Made by a program: the position numbers and the translations under genes
Assembly (NCBI GenBank): GCA_944474755.1
Contig: OX104117.1
Span: forward strand, 71,276,926-71,340,925
Direction of reading: 5' to 3'
DNA: 64,000 bases
Source: Limnoperna fortunei
Lineage: Eukaryota > Mollusca > Bivalvia > Mytilida > Modiolidae
In this document: in pieces, positions 1 through 12,019 of the stretch
How positions within the stretch are numbered: the stretch's first letter is position 1
How the letters are laid out: each line of letters starts with the position of its first letter
Notes under the pieces: generated by a model
Database searches by the model: none
What the model saw: the letters and a program-made list of their open reading frames with translations, nothing else
Told to the model about the DNA's origin: nothing

Positions 1-400
1 CCAGATTCGTATTTGGTGTTGAAAAAATTAAATCATGATATACATGTAGATTCAACCATAATAGTAATTTAGGCATTGAAAGCCTGTCACATCATCAGAA
101 AAGACTTTAGTGGCATCCATACATTTTCTATAATATTACGACCTGACCTGATAATGTTTGCAAACAAAATTTTCGTATCAGCATGCAAATAAAAAAACAA
201 AAAACATGCTGTTGTGAAAATTTGCCAACTATATTTATATATAAAAGTGTATGTGGACAAATAAGTTCTTTCGTCTTCAAAAATAATTTTACTCGGATTT
301 TAACATATGTAAGTGACTGCATATTTTATTGTTTGATCAATAATATGTACAAGAATATAACAAAATGTCAAGATTTTTGTATTAAGAGAACTTAAGCAAG
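1..400. repeat. Direct duplication, copy 1 (partner at 1516-1985)
   Basis: This stretch aligns by eye along its whole length with 1516-1985 in the same orientation. Shared blocks include 'tcaaccataatagt', 'cctgacacatcatca', 'tctttcgtcttcaaaaataa' and 'atattttattgtttgatcaa'. Small indels and A-rich insertions separate the copies, so the duplication is not recent. No coding frame is conserved between the copies. The left edge lies outside the window. It may be a dispersed repeat or a local segmental duplication. Confidence 0.75.
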
Positions 401-701
401 CAGTGTTCTAGGATTTTTTTGCTAACTGAACTTTACACAGGAAAGGGTCTCTATAAACTGGCTTTCCCACATCTCAATGAAACTTTCCCACAAAGTTTTA
501 ATGACGTGCTAATTTTTGAATTATTATTTAAATATATATGCAGATACAAATTGATGGGTTTTCTTTTTGTACTTACGGTACATTTATAAATTGGATACAA
601 CAACTTTTGTGCAACTCTGTCTATGTATATAAAAGCAGGATAAACATTACAGATGCCAGAGGACATCAATTTAAATTAGTCAAGAAGAGATGTACAGACG
701 T

Positions 702-850
702 GACAACATGTTTTTTATATTGCCCACTATATACCGTGGTCGTGTTTTTTTCATTAAGAAATTCACCACCATACGCCACGGTGGTATTCTGCGGTACATC
801 GTGTTATGTCCACTACATATCGTGACCCACCGTGTTGACCACGGTGGATT
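702..850 (+). repeat. Arm of inverted repeat rich in CCACCGTGG-type palindromes (left)
   Basis: The arm begins with GACAACATGTTTTTTATA (702-719), which recurs exactly inverted at 3030-3047. Inside it are repeated near-palindromic words of the form CCACGGTGG, CCACCGTG and ACCGTGGTC. The partner arm at 2845-3047 has the same start and the same motif density in the opposite orientation. Together they could be the ends of a roughly 2.35 kb foldback or DNA element. No target duplication was found beside the 18 bp ends, so the boundary call is tentative. Confidence 0.5.
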
Positions 851-1515
851 TTCAATTTCCTTTCATGCTTACACAGTGAAAAAATTAAAATGTTGCGATT
901 TAATTTAGATATTTGTGTTAAAATATGCCGTTTTAATACGTTTGTTTGACAACAAAATTAATCTGCGTTCTGTTTATCTATGCATTATACAGAATACCTT
1001 AAAGTTTATTGTCACTGATTTGATTGACAATTATTCCCTTAACGTGTTCTAAAAGGTTAGAACACCGCATTTTGCCCTTAAAATTGTCAAAATCTTTGCT
1101 ATTCTATCGTCAAAATTTCCCTGTCAGCGCCTCTGATTAATGTTCCAACCGTTTGAACTTTTACCTGATGTAAATTGTGTCACACCTTAAATCGATCGAT
1201 TATCTAAGTATTGTCCAGTCATCATTTTTTCAAGCACGTGCTCTCAAACATTTCAATAAACTTGTGTATTGTATAATTTTATAATTAACAGGTGAACACG
1301 CGGCTTCACATTTTTAACGGTAAAGAAATAAGCACATTACACAATAAATACGAGACTTGTAAAGAAATACACAATAAATGCGAGACTTGTAAAGAAATTC
1401 GTTTTAAAAACGTCAAAATCAATATACGACTTAAAATGCTACATTTTCAAATTTTCTGAATTATTACTTAATATAAATGTCGCAGAATATATTGTTCCAC
1501 GAATGATTTTATACT

Positions 1516-1985
1516 CGATTCGTCGGTGTTGAACCACGTGTGATAAAAAAATACAATCCTGATATAGAATCAACCATAATAGTCGTTTCAGTGTTAAAAG
1601 CCTGACACATCATCAACTTTTGTTGTAGAAAAGACTTAAGTAGCATCCTTATAATTTCTATAATGTTACGACAAGACCCTATGTCCGCAAACAGACATTC
1701 GTATCGGCGCGCAAAAAAAAACCCAATAACAACAAAAAAACAAAAAAGAACAACAGAAAACAAACTTACATACTGTTGAGTAAATTCGGTCAATTATTTT
1801 ATATTGATATGAGTGTGGACAAATCAGTTCTTTCGTCTTCAAAAATAATTTTATTCCGATTTGTTTTGTTCATGTTATAACAGACGTAAGTAACTATGCA
1901 TATTTTATTGTTTGATCAATGTACCACAATACAACAAAATATTAAGAATAAGTATTTGTATTTAGAGAACTAAGGCAAGTCTAAA
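1516..1985. repeat. Direct duplication, copy 2
   Basis: Second copy of the sequence at 1-400, same orientation, slightly longer because of an A-rich insertion near 1710-1765. It lies inside the interval flanked by the inverted arms at 702 and 3047, whereas copy 1 lies outside. No gene is seen here or in the rest of 850-2840. Confidence 0.75.
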
Positions 1986-2844
1986 AGGGGTCTGATCTCG
2001 AGAATATTTATCCCAATAAATACTATGTCATGCAAAAACACCGAAACTGCGAGTTAATTTTAACGGGAACTTTATACAAATAACACGTCTGCCTCCATTT
2101 GAAAAATTGTCAGTTTTGTATATTTAGCTCAGAAGCACATCACTACTTTTTTTTATATAAACCTGTTATATTAATTGTTATAGTTTAAAACGCCATTGTC
2201 CATAGTAAATGTGTATTTAGAATTGTGCGTACGTCAGACTTCATTCAACCTTGTGAAACAGGCGCCTGTGCCATATCGTAGTTAAACTATATTTTATGTG
2301 GCGATTCTCGTTTATAAACTTTTCACATATTTATTATTCTTGCTGCATGTTGGCTTCAATTTAGTAATTTATTCGTTGTATCCCATCCTGTAAACGAATT
2401 TTATATAACTATACGTGATGTAAACTTTTGTCCGCGTTTGTTAAAACAACTCTGGTTTTAAATACCAATTAAAGAAATAATCGCCGCTCAACTGCTCGTT
2501 TTCTGTTGAAAAGGATTTATAATTGATTAAAGAGAGTTGGTGTACAACTTCAGGACAATTCGTATATACGTTGTAATACACAAAAACGTATTGTGACAAT
2601 GTGACAATTCAAATCCGGATAATTTACCGAACTTGTTCAGGGTAATATTTAATGCATAACACATGCATCCGGTTGAACAAATATTTGATCTTCAAGTCTA
2701 CTGGCACATTAAATCATTATTGATTATCAACAAATAAAATGCATGTACAAATTATTCTTAAGCACTGCTTTAAAATGTTCTCTTTTCATTCGGGTAATGA
2801 TGTTTAAACCCCCAATCTATTAAATGACAACGTTTATGTTGTCA

Positions 2845-3047
2845 TGTACCACCGCGGAGATATCGTGGCCGGACCCCTGTGGCGACATGCCATGGTAGAC
2901 TGAACTCCGTCATATGCATCCACCGTGGTAAGATTACCTGAGAAGTTTCTTAACCACGATAGTAGGCGTGGATATACCATGGTGGGTGATAGAGAAAAGG
3001 ATTAACTTCCATGGTGGGTTAGTGTTTTTTATAAAAAACATGTTGTC
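2845..3047 (-). repeat. Arm of inverted repeat rich in CCACCGTGG-type palindromes (right)
   Basis: Reverse-strand partner of 702-850, with the identical 18 bp outer end at 3030-3047. It contains CCACCATGG, CCACGGTGG, CCATGGCATG and related words several times. It directly abuts the LINE remnant that starts near 3053. Confidence 0.5.
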
Positions 3048-3052
3048 CCCTC

Positions 3053-3220
3053 TGTAACACAACTCAGCATCTGAATACTTTTTCTATGCGTACTGTAGAC
3101 CAGTGGAACAGCCTATTAGAAAGTACAAAATGTACTGTTACAGCCAAATCAGCTATTAACATTTTCAAAAGTCAATTAAAGAAAGAAAACTGGAATGCGA
3201 AGAAGTTTACTCCAACTTAA
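3053..3220 (+). pseudogene. 3' end of a LINE (non-LTR retrotransposon) reverse-transcriptase ORF
   Basis: The frame reads ...LNTFSMRTVDQWNSLL... then FKSQLKKENWNAKKFTPT and a TAA at 3218-3220. The pattern 'R-x-V-D-x-W-N-S-L ... F-K-x-x-L-x-K' before a stop is the usual C-terminus of LINE reverse-transcriptase proteins, downstream of the polymerase domain. Only about 55 codons survive; the 5' part is missing and the fragment abuts the inverted arm at 3047. Its 3' untranslated region continues to about 3328 and resumes at 4879 after a transposon insertion, ending near an AATAAA-containing stretch at about 5160-5175. Confidence 0.7.
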
Positions 3221-3328
3221 CTGTTTTAATCTTCTGTTTTGCTATGCAGTGGACAATTTTGTTGAGCTTTATCCGTCTTATGAACTGACATTTATATTCT
3301 ATAGTATTTTGACACTTTACCATTTTAT

Positions 3329-4869
3329 TAGCTACAATAATGTAGCTCCTTTTTAATGGACGGAGCTACAAAGAGGTCCCATTACTCAGGGAATTTTTTA
3401 GGATTTTGAGGGCTTTAGTCACTTTAGCGGATGAGCCGTATAAGCATCTGCTCAGAAGCATGCATTCATTGTACTGGTGAAATATCATAGTAAAAAAAAA
3501 CTGTATTCTTTCAATTGCAGTGTATAAATTGTTTTAAAAAAAAAGATTATAACAAAATGCTTATAAATTTTCAAAGAATTTTAATTTTAAAACTTATTTA
3601 AAAAGTGTTTGTATATCAATCGGTAACAATTTTTCATTAAGGGCCGTTGTACTCTTCGTTTTTCTAAGTGGTAGCCAACGGTATTTAGACGTATCTCGGA
3701 TGTACACAAATGGCGCGTAATCCATTTGAAACCAGCAAAACATACGAAAAATGAGTGAAATACGCAAAATCTTTGCAATTTTTATTTGCATTACATATAT
3801 TATCAAAAGGTGGAAGTCTGTGCGCATCAGTACGATCTACGACACTTTTGTTTGCGTATATTGACCAGGAGCACCACTTTATCATGTTAATCGGATTACC
3901 TGTAAAAACATCGATTCGGCGATTGACACCTGGTTTAAAACTATCGAGGTGACATAATTAAATTTCCTGTTAATTGGCGTCGGGTCATAAATATGTCGTT
4001 TTACAATTGGTAGAATGAATTTGTAACGAAAAATTTTAGTACTTGTTGGAAATCAGGTGACGAAATTGATTTAGAAATCTATCGTCAATTTTCAAATGAT
4101 TTCGTCAATGACGAAAGTGGCGAGCGCTAAAAAATTCCCTGCATTACTCGTAATGGAGCAAAAACACTTTTGAGATTTACACATATTTTCCGCTATTTAA
4201 CCTTTGTCATTATTTAATAAATATTTTTTCTTTCCTCCGCCGTTTATCTGATATGTCTACAATGTCCAATTAAATAATTTTAACACTTTTTCGTAATCGT
4301 GGCATTGTTGACATAATTAAAATTGTGGAGTGTAAAATTTGTAATAAGGGGACATAATCATAATGCAAATGAATACAGCTGAAATCATCCGGAATTAAAT
4401 TTTTTACCAAATCGATTCCGATATTATCGAAATTATGCACTTCCGGAATTCATATTTTGTTAACAATGCCATGATTACGAATAAAGTGATACAACTAACG
4501 AATACGGTGTTGTGGAAATATCAGTTAAACTGCAAATACATAAAAAAGTATGTAGCAATTTAGGGAAACACAGGGCTGTCAAGTTTTGATGAGCTGCTCA
4601 CGTGAGATTTGCCTAAAAATTGAAAGATCAAAGGAAAAAATAAAAACATCAAAGAAATTTGCTGCCAAATTGTGGACTAGATGCGTGAGTCTCACGCGAG
4701 TTGCGTGACACTTGACAGGTCTGGAAACAGTTTAATAGCTTATTATATGCATAAAACCCCCGGGTGTGAATCACTCCCGGCTTGCTCCATTACAAGTAAT
4801 GGGACCTCTTTGTAGCTTCGTCCATAAAAAAAAATAAAATAAAAAATAGGAGCTACATTATTGTAGCTA
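3329..4869. mobile_element. Non-autonomous DNA transposon with 21 bp perfect TIRs and 9 bp target duplication
   Basis: Left terminus TAGCTACAATAATGTAGCTCC (3329-3349) is the exact reverse complement of the right terminus (4849-4869). The TIR similarity extends inward through ATGGACGRAGCTACAAAG and AGGTCCCATTAC. CCATTTTAT flanks both ends (3320-3328 and 4870-4878), a 9 bp target duplication. A 9 bp duplication with TIRs is typical of Mutator-like elements but not exclusive to them. No transposase frame is present; the frames inside are short and unremarkable. The element sits in the 3' UTR of the LINE remnant at 3053-3220. Confidence 0.85.
4284..4488. repeat. Internal inverted repeat inside the TIR transposon
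   Basis: The arm at 4284-4313 (core TCGTAATCGTGGCATTGTTG) pairs with 4458-4488 with only a few mismatches. It sits inside the 3329-4869 element, away from the TIRs. It may be a nested smaller foldback element or a structural part of the host element. Confidence 0.55.
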
Positions 4870-5179
4870 CCATTTTATATGATGAATTACTCAACTATAC
4901 TATGCTCACCATTTGCACAAAGATAAATGAACTTCAATTCAACAGGCGCAAGGGTTATATAAGTTACATAAGTTTTGCAGCGAGGTGACTACAGAAGTCT
5001 AAAGACTTATAATGATGTCACACAGATCAAGTTAGGTATACGTATGAACAGCATAACAATACATCACATGCCTTTTGAACGACATTTGAAATAGATTCAT
5101 TAATACGTGCATGTATTCGGCCAAAAGCTTAGTAATGCTTGTGTTGTAATGTATATGCCCAATAAAAATAATGTTTTTC

Positions 5180-5850
5180 TTACTATGTAATTTATACACC
5201 GTTTTACAAAACTGTGTTGAGAAAATTGAAAAAAGAGATACAGGATGTGTAGCGATCTCATTTAAAAATTACCCAATTCCGGAACGCAGCCGTTCCGGTT
5301 TCTTATCAGAAGCTTTAATTGATTTTTCGTAATATAGGTATCGCCTGGTGATCTCTAGCGGAACCATCACGTTATCAAAAACTTTAATTTCTGAATAAAG
5401 ATGATGTTGATACCTTAAAAAATCTACAGCAACATCTGCACTGTTACAGTATTGAAAAATTAATACATATCTTCTTCCAAACGTCCTTCAAGAGCAGAAT
5501 GTGTTTGTATCAGTCTTAAACATATAATACAGATTTTCTCTTTATAAAAATCTATTAATTAATAATTTAAAACATTATATAACCCAAAGACAGTCTGTAC
5601 AGTATATAGTATAGGCTGTCCTTGTATAACCCTATATAACGCATTTTTGTGGCTGCCTAATATCAATGACTAATTATTAATAACAATTAACACTATTCCT
5701 TTTCAAAATTTTATTTCATTACTTTCTTTGTCGTCAATTTACGTTTCTTACATTATATGTCACTTTCCAGAACACTTCATGAAATTAAAAACTATAAAAT
5801 GGTCGCAAATATCGAGAAAAATATTTTAAAACTTATATTTTAGTTATATA
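5180..5850. other. No gene seen
   Basis: AT-rich sequence between the first LINE remnant and the second. I see no coding frame, RNA gene or clear repeat edge. Confidence 0.5.
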
Positions 5851-5851
5851 A

Positions 5852-7333
5852 ATATCTAATAATACCAGAGTTGTCGACCTTGTTCATGTTGGTTCACCAT
5901 TTCTTAAGCAAAATGTCCGTTATCACTGTCCGACATATGGGATACTAAAACTCCAGAAACCTGTATACACTTGCTTCAAGAGAAAAGTATGGTTATACGA
6001 TCGCGGAAATTTCGACTTGTATCGCGAAAAATTAGAAAACGTCGAATGGGATGATTTTATTAACTCTAGAGAATTTCTGGATGATCTAGCCGATGCTCTT
6101 TCCAGTCTCATATTACAGTTTGCTGATGAATGTATCCCTAACAAAATTATAACAGTTAGAAAATTTGAACCGCCATGGATGAATAATTCTATCCACAAAT
6201 CAATTCGAAAACGAAACCGATTGCATAAAAAGGCAAATAGATCGAATTATCCAGAACATTTTCAGCAGAATTTTGGAGAGCGCGGAATAAAGCGATTAAT
6301 ACTATTTGGAGTCAAAAAGAACATTATTGTAACAAATTAGTTGATAAGCTTAAGTCTTACTCAACAAATATAAGGGAATGGTGGGGTATAGCGTCAAAAA
6401 TTGCTGGTATAAAATCAAAAGATTCTATCATTCCTCGCTGAATGTAAATGGCAATGTTTTGCCCAGTAATTTTGAAAAAGCAGAAGCATTTAATACGTTT
6501 TTTAAAATAAATTCGAAAGTTAAAATTTAAAGTTGACAGGAAATCACAGAAAAAATGTATTTCAGCTATATTCGCCCAGTTCTCGAGTACGCAGATGTAA
6601 TATGGGACAACTGTCCAGACTATATGAACTAAAGCTTGAAGAAATAAACTACGAGGCTGCCCGCATAGTTACTGGTGATACCAAATTAACAACCATTTCT
6701 TTACTCTTACAAGAATGTGGATGGGAAACATTAGAGGATCGCAGGAAAAAACATAAGCTCATACTATTTCATAAAATGCAACATGGAAATACCCCTGAAT
6801 ACTTGTCAAATTTGGTTCGGCTAGCTTTTCTCAAACTCACAATTACAGAACCCGAAATGCTAATAACCTAGTTCCCCCACCCACCCATAGTATGTTGTAT
6901 TATAACAGCTTCTTACCATCAACAGTTCGACTTTGAATGGCCTTCCTGCTAATATAAAAAACAATGATTCTATCAATAACTTAAATCATTTTTAAACAAG
7001 CCAATTACAGTTCCGTCCTATTTGTATGCGGGTTGTCGTATTGGTCAAATACTTCATGCTAGAATTAGGACTGAAAGTAGTGCCCTAAAAGATCACCTTT
7101 TCAAAAAGAATCTCGAGTCTGACCCCTATTGTAAATGCAAACAAATAGAAAATTCTGAACATTTTCATCCATTGTTTAATAGACCACGAAATATTCTGTT
7201 TCCGAACTTATCATGTTACCTAAATATTAGGAACCTACTATATGGTGACCCAAACCTCTCCGATGCTGAAAATACACAAAACTTCTTAATTGTTCAAAAA
7301 TATATCATCAAATCAAAAAAGTTTAACACATGA
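5852..7333 (+). pseudogene. Decayed LINE ORF2 fragment (endonuclease end, linker, post-RT C-terminus)
   Basis: From 5852 the frame reads TRVVDLVHV...YHCPTYGIL, resembling the end of a LINE apurinic endonuclease domain (the S-D-H-x-P region), then KVWLYDRGNFD...WDDF and IPNKIITVR..PPWMN..I, the usual linker. Near 6265 the frame shifts and continues as RARNKAINTIW...WWGIASK up to a stop near 6440. The polymerase core is deleted: AEAFNTFF near 6485 is followed almost at once by MYFSYIRPVLEYADVIW, which belongs after the catalytic domain. The C-terminus follows in broken frames (AARIVTG, LEDRRKKHK), ending with ILHARIRTESSALKDHLF and a C-x-C...H zinc-like region at 7022-7333. It is non-functional. 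The 3' UTR probably runs to about 7620. Confidence 0.85.
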
Positions 7334-7629
7334 GGGTTTAAAATTTGTAAATTTTTATATGTTGATCTTGCTCTAAAGTATCTTGTATTGTATCAGAGTA
7401 AAATGTCAACCATAGTAATACATGTAGTAACACTAATGTTATGAAAATAACTTTAATATGAAATTGTGATTATGTCACTGTACGTCATGCATTCTACTAT
7501 GTATTTTCTTATATACTGGGAGAAGAATTTATAAAAGTGCTTGTAGCACTTGTTTTCTAATCCCAACTTGTATTATACCTACATGTATTGTGAACTATGC
7601 ATTCATCAATAAAATAATGTTTACATTAA

Positions 7630-9200
7630 ACTTATATTAAAAAAACTAAAGAAAGTACCAGTACGAAAATCAATAAAAGGCTGATTTCGCTTGTTCACTT
7701 AACTTTATTATTGTTAAAATAAGCATGATTCCTAAGTGATAAGTAGTTTCTGTATTGCAAAACAGTTTTATTGAAATCTGATACAAACGATATTTGTATT
7801 CTAAAATATATATAGAAGTTATATCCTATTCTTCTGTCCTCATTACGAGACAATGCAAATGACTTCTCCTTCATTACCATTCATTTTTTTCTGTCCAGAA
7901 CATTTTCCACCGTATAATAATTCGGCATCTGCATTGTTTTCGGCTTTTTGATAAGCCTGCAGACGACACATCTATTTACATACCGAAATTTAGCATGTTG
8001 ACTACTAAAGAACACATGTAATGTTGGCAAGTACCCTGCTTTATTAATAAATGTCTAGAAACCACATATTTTTACAACCATCATACATAAATGATAACTT
8101 TGAACCACAGAAAACATATAATATCCGCCTATTATCTGGTTTATATCAGAAATTTTAATCTAGTGCATATAGAAAGTCACTTTTTCGAAATAACGTTGGC
8201 AACTGTTACGTGATTGCTTCTTGCTTATTAAATTACCATAAATATTTAACAATTTTGTCATCCTCCCAAGCATCAGAATAAAACAAGCAATTTAATGGTT
8301 ATAAAGCACTGTGACATAAAAAGCAGGTTTAGATATGAGAACTAGGCGATATCTGAGAAAGGGTAAATTTAGTTTAAGTTTCGAAAAGGGGGAGGGGGAA
8401 TTAAGTTTTGACGCGGAGATTTTTACTTGGCGATTAGGGGGTTTTGTTCATTGGACCACTGGGTCGTATACTTGATCGGTCGTGTTTGGCATAATTGGGC
8501 ATGTATGGTATCTTAGCTGACTCTCTCGAACATGGGCAACATGTCTGGGTAAGATAGTCGCTCCAATCTCTCTCCTCTGGTTTTGAGTGCCGAGTCGAAA
8601 TCCAGCCATATAATTCTCATGACATACATTCCTGAAATTCGTAAAGGTGTCGGTCAATAAGAACATATCTGAATATATCCAAACTGCATCTGCCTGAAGA
8701 TTTAGTATTTAGGTTATGCAAACTTTGATGTTTCCTTAGTATAGTATAGCCGCCAGCATTTTAATCTCATTAAAAAATGAAGTGTGCATAGTAAATTTAA
8801 GATATTTAAGATAAAAGAAGATTTTTCGTTAAGAAGATACGTAGAAGGGAATAGTCAACATGCAGATGGAACTAGTAAGGTTACTGTAAATAAAAGTAGA
8901 TTAAGTGCACTTATTTCTGTTTTGAACTTGTTGAGATAATGGTATTATGAGAAAGCATTAGGAAAAATAAGAATTTCCCCATCTGCCAGCGTATTGCCAA
9001 CGTGCGATGCTTGTTTTCTGCGGGTCTCCGAACAAAATCACTAGGTGGCCTAAACAGACTAATTTTACAAGGAACGCAAGCTATTTGCCATAAGTCACCT
9101 GATGAAACAAACGTTCAACATTGCGTCTACGTGATTGTTCAATGAACAACGACTTTACAACTTGGTGTAGAACAAAGTAGACAACACGATATATTAAAGA
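7630..9200. other. No gene seen
   Basis: AT-rich sequence with only short frames of unbiased composition. No repeat family was recognised in it. Confidence 0.5.
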
Positions 9201-9216
9201 TAATTAAAAATAATGC

Positions 9217-9242
9217 GTTGGGATGCCAACACAGAAGTCGCC
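9217..9242 (+). repeat. Head hairpin and word, unit 1
   Basis: GTTGG-gatg-CCAAC stem at 9217-9230, then AGTCGCCC at 9235-9242. The same head form, with small changes, begins units 3 and 7. Confidence 0.7.
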
Positions 9243-10373
9243 CAAAATCCCCATGGATAGTATTGCGTTCCACTCAGGAAATTAAAATGTACATACACAT
9301 TAAATTTCATTAAAATCGGACAACGGGAAAATTTGTGCCATTTTTGGGTGGGAGTCGTCAAGTGGCGTCCATTTTGAAATGGCAGCCATTATCAAAGCTC
9401 TGACTATTGACTCACAGTCGGGAAAAAAATTTCCGAATGTAGAATTCTACTTGGGACACTTAAATCTACTCCCACACCAAATTTTGTTGCAATCGCAGCA
9501 CATTAAATTTCATCTAGATCGGATAACGTTGAAATTATACACGGCCATTTTGAAACGTGACGTCAAAATACTAAAATCTACCTCCATGCCAAATTTCGTT
9601 GAAATCGGACAACGGGAAAATTTTTGGGTGGGTGTCGTCTAGTGGCGGCTATTTTGAAATGGCAGCCATTATCAAAGCTCTGACTATTGACTGCACCCCT
9701 CAATATGTCTATCTACAACTGTGTCAAGTTCCATTTTATTATATTAAGGTGTCTCTGAGAAATGTGTCGGAAAAGTTCACGATCTAGAAAAAGTGGAAAC
9801 CGAAATAATAATGATAACTTAAAATTAAACATGATTATGATCTTATGTATTATAACTGGCTCTCAAACGACCCCGTGGACCCTGAAGCTCAGCCATCCAT
9901 ATTCACAACAACTTTATATGGCATGGTAATCTACCTAAAAACCAAGTATCGTGCAATTCCGAGCATTTTGAATTTTCGGCGGCCATCTTTGATTCAAAAT
10001 GGCCACCATACAAAGTCAACATATGAATCATATAGTGCGGTATAACATACTTTACTTATATTCCAATTTTCATCAAAATCTGTTAACGTTTGGATTTTTA
10101 ACGACTTTTTTCATTTTCAAAATGGCCGTCATTTCAAGATGGCCGCCAATTTAAAATTTTGCACCACTTCAAGTCATGACCTATTTTTAGGTGAAGTTTC
10201 ATATCGATCTAATTAACCGTCTCCGAGAAAATGGGCAGACAAAATTTTGGCGGAAAGCGGAAGAAAAAAAAAACATGATTATGATCTTATGGATCATAAC
10301 TGGCTCCAAAACGACCCCCATGGACACACGAGTTCAGACATCAATTCGCAGCAACTTTATCTACCTGGAAACC

Positions 10374-11178
10374 AAGTTTCGTGCAAATCGTAGCATTTTC
10401 CAATTTTGTCGGACATCTTGGATTCAAAATGGCTGCCATAAAAAGTCAACATGTGCGTCATATGGTGCGGTATAACATAATCTACTTATATTCCAATTTT
10501 CAGCGAAATCCGTTGACTTTTGGATTTTTAAGGATTTATGTTCATTTTCAAAATGGCCACCATTTTAAGATGGCCGCCATGATCAAATTCCATTTTTGAT
10601 GACTAACATCTTATCGCAACTTGGTAATCTACCTAAAACACAAGTTTCGTGCGATTCCGAGCATTTTGAGTTTTTGGCGGCCATCTTGGATTCAAAATGG
10701 CCACCATAAAATGTCAATATGTGTGTCATATGGTGCGGTATAACATACTCTACTTATATTCCAATTTTCGTTGAAATCCGTTGACTTTTGGATTTTTAAG
10801 GATTTATGTTCATTTTCAAAATGGACGCCATTTTAAGATGGCGGCCATGATCAAATTGAGATTTTGATGACTAACATCTGATCGCAACATTGCAATCTAC
10901 CTAAAAACCAAGTTTCGTGCGATTACGAGCATTTAAAATGTTGGCGGCCATCTTGGATTCAAAATGGCCGCCATAAAAAGTCAACATGTGTGTAATATGG
11001 TGCGGTATAACATACTCTACTTATATTCCAAATTTCATCGAAATCCGTTAACTTTTGGATTTTTAAGGATTTTTTCATTTTCAAAATGGCCGCCATTTCA
11101 AGATTGCCGCCAATTTAAAAATTTTTAACATGAAAGGCACCACTTCACAGCATGACCTATTTTTGTGTGAAGTTTCAT
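10374..11178 (+). repeat. 268 bp tandem units inside element 1
   Basis: The phrase AAGTTTCGTGC starts at 10374, 10642 and 10910, exactly 268 bp apart. Each unit holds two facing AAAATGGC-type blocks, 'tatggtgcggtataacata', and 'ttggatttttaaggat'. A diverged unit precedes them near 9950, and related units about 270 bp apart occur in element 3 near 12705 and 12975. Confidence 0.75.
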
Positions 11179-11276
11179 TTGGATCCAATTTACGGTCTCC
11201 GAGAAAACAGCCGGACAAAATTCTGGCGGAAAGTGGAAGAAAAAAAAATAATAATAAGAAACAGAGCAAAAACAAT

Positions 11277-11306
11277 ATGTCTCCCAAACTTTCGTTTGGG
11301 AGCCAT
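11277..11306 (+). repeat. Tail hairpin of unit 1 (ATGTCTCCC type)
   Basis: ATGTCTCCCAAAC folds with GTTTGGGAGCCAT around a TTTC loop, one mismatch. It follows AATAATAAGAAAC and an A-rich linker ending ACAAT. The next element's head begins a few bases downstream and carries the word ATGTCTCCCAAAC itself at 11345-11357. Confidence 0.85.
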
Positions 11307-11324
11307 AATAACTAGTGCTGATTG

Positions 11325-11357
11325 TGTTGGGATACCAACACAGAATGTCTCCCAAAC
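11325..11357 (+). repeat. Head hairpin and word, unit 2
   Basis: TGTTGG-gata-CCAACA at 11325-11340 followed by ATGTCTCCCAAAC at 11345-11357. The preceding bases are ACTAGTGCTGATTG, shared with units 4 and 8. Confidence 0.8.
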
Positions 11358-11493
11358 AAACCCCCATATCCACTATATTCTTGTGTATGTTGAAAACCCC
11401 CATATAGACATAATACTCTTAGTTTGCGCATTAAAATCTACCAACAGTAGTCATATCAAATTTCGTTGCAATCGGACTAAGTTGGCGTTTTGA

Positions 11494-11511
11494 GGGGGGG
11501 GGGGGGGGGGG
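11494..11511 (+). repeat. Run of 18 G in unit 2
   Basis: Homopolymer directly after CTAAGTTGGCGTTTTGA. The equivalent place in unit 4 (13492-13530) has 24 T then 15 G, so this is a homologous unstable site. Confidence 0.95.
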
Positions 11512-11845
11512 AAGTGTGGTGAAACGGCTGCCATCACAAAATGGTGTCGTTCGCATCCAATTTGTTTTGGCAAAAATGCTCAGGATAGTTAGCTGTATCA
11601 GTATACCAATTTTAATTGAAATTGCTCTGGCCATTACTGAGATCTGACAACGACTGCCATTTTTTAAAACGGCGGCCATTTTGAAAATTCCAAAAGTGGA
11701 TTGCAAAACTTCAGGTCACCTTTAACATGTTCCCAAAGTTTCATCTTGATTGGACATTGCATCTCCGAGAAAATGTGTGGACAAGATTGAACGGAAAGAA
11801 AAAAGAAAGAAGAAGAATAATAATAAGAAACCGGACAAAAACAAT

Positions 11846-11984
11846 ATGTCTCCCAAAACTTCGTTTGGGAGACATAATAAGAAATCGGGAAAAAACAATA
11901 TGTCTCCCAAAACTTCGTTTGGGAGACATAATAATAAGAAACAGCAAAAACAATATGTCTCCTAAACTTTCGTTTGGGAACCAT
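11846..11984 (+). repeat. Tail array of unit 2: three ATGTCTCCC hairpins
   Basis: Hairpins at 11846-11875, 11900-11929 and 11955-11984, spaced 54 and 55 bp. The first two are perfect 12-base stems of the ATGTCTCCCAAA word around a CTTCG-containing loop. The third has CCTAAAC and an imperfect right arm. Linkers read AATAATAAGAAAC...AAAAACAAT. The unit's own head carries the same word. Confidence 0.9.
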
Positions 11985-11991
11985 AATAATG

Positions 11992-12019
11992 TGTTGGGAT
12001 GCCAAAACAGAAGTCGCCC
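11992..12019 (+). repeat. Head hairpin and word, unit 3
   Basis: TGTTGGGATGCCAAAACA (stem with one mismatch) at 11992-12009, then AAGTCGCCC at 12011-12019. No hairpin tail is left on this unit; its purine-rich end at about 13305-13314 runs straight into the head of unit 4. Confidence 0.7.
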
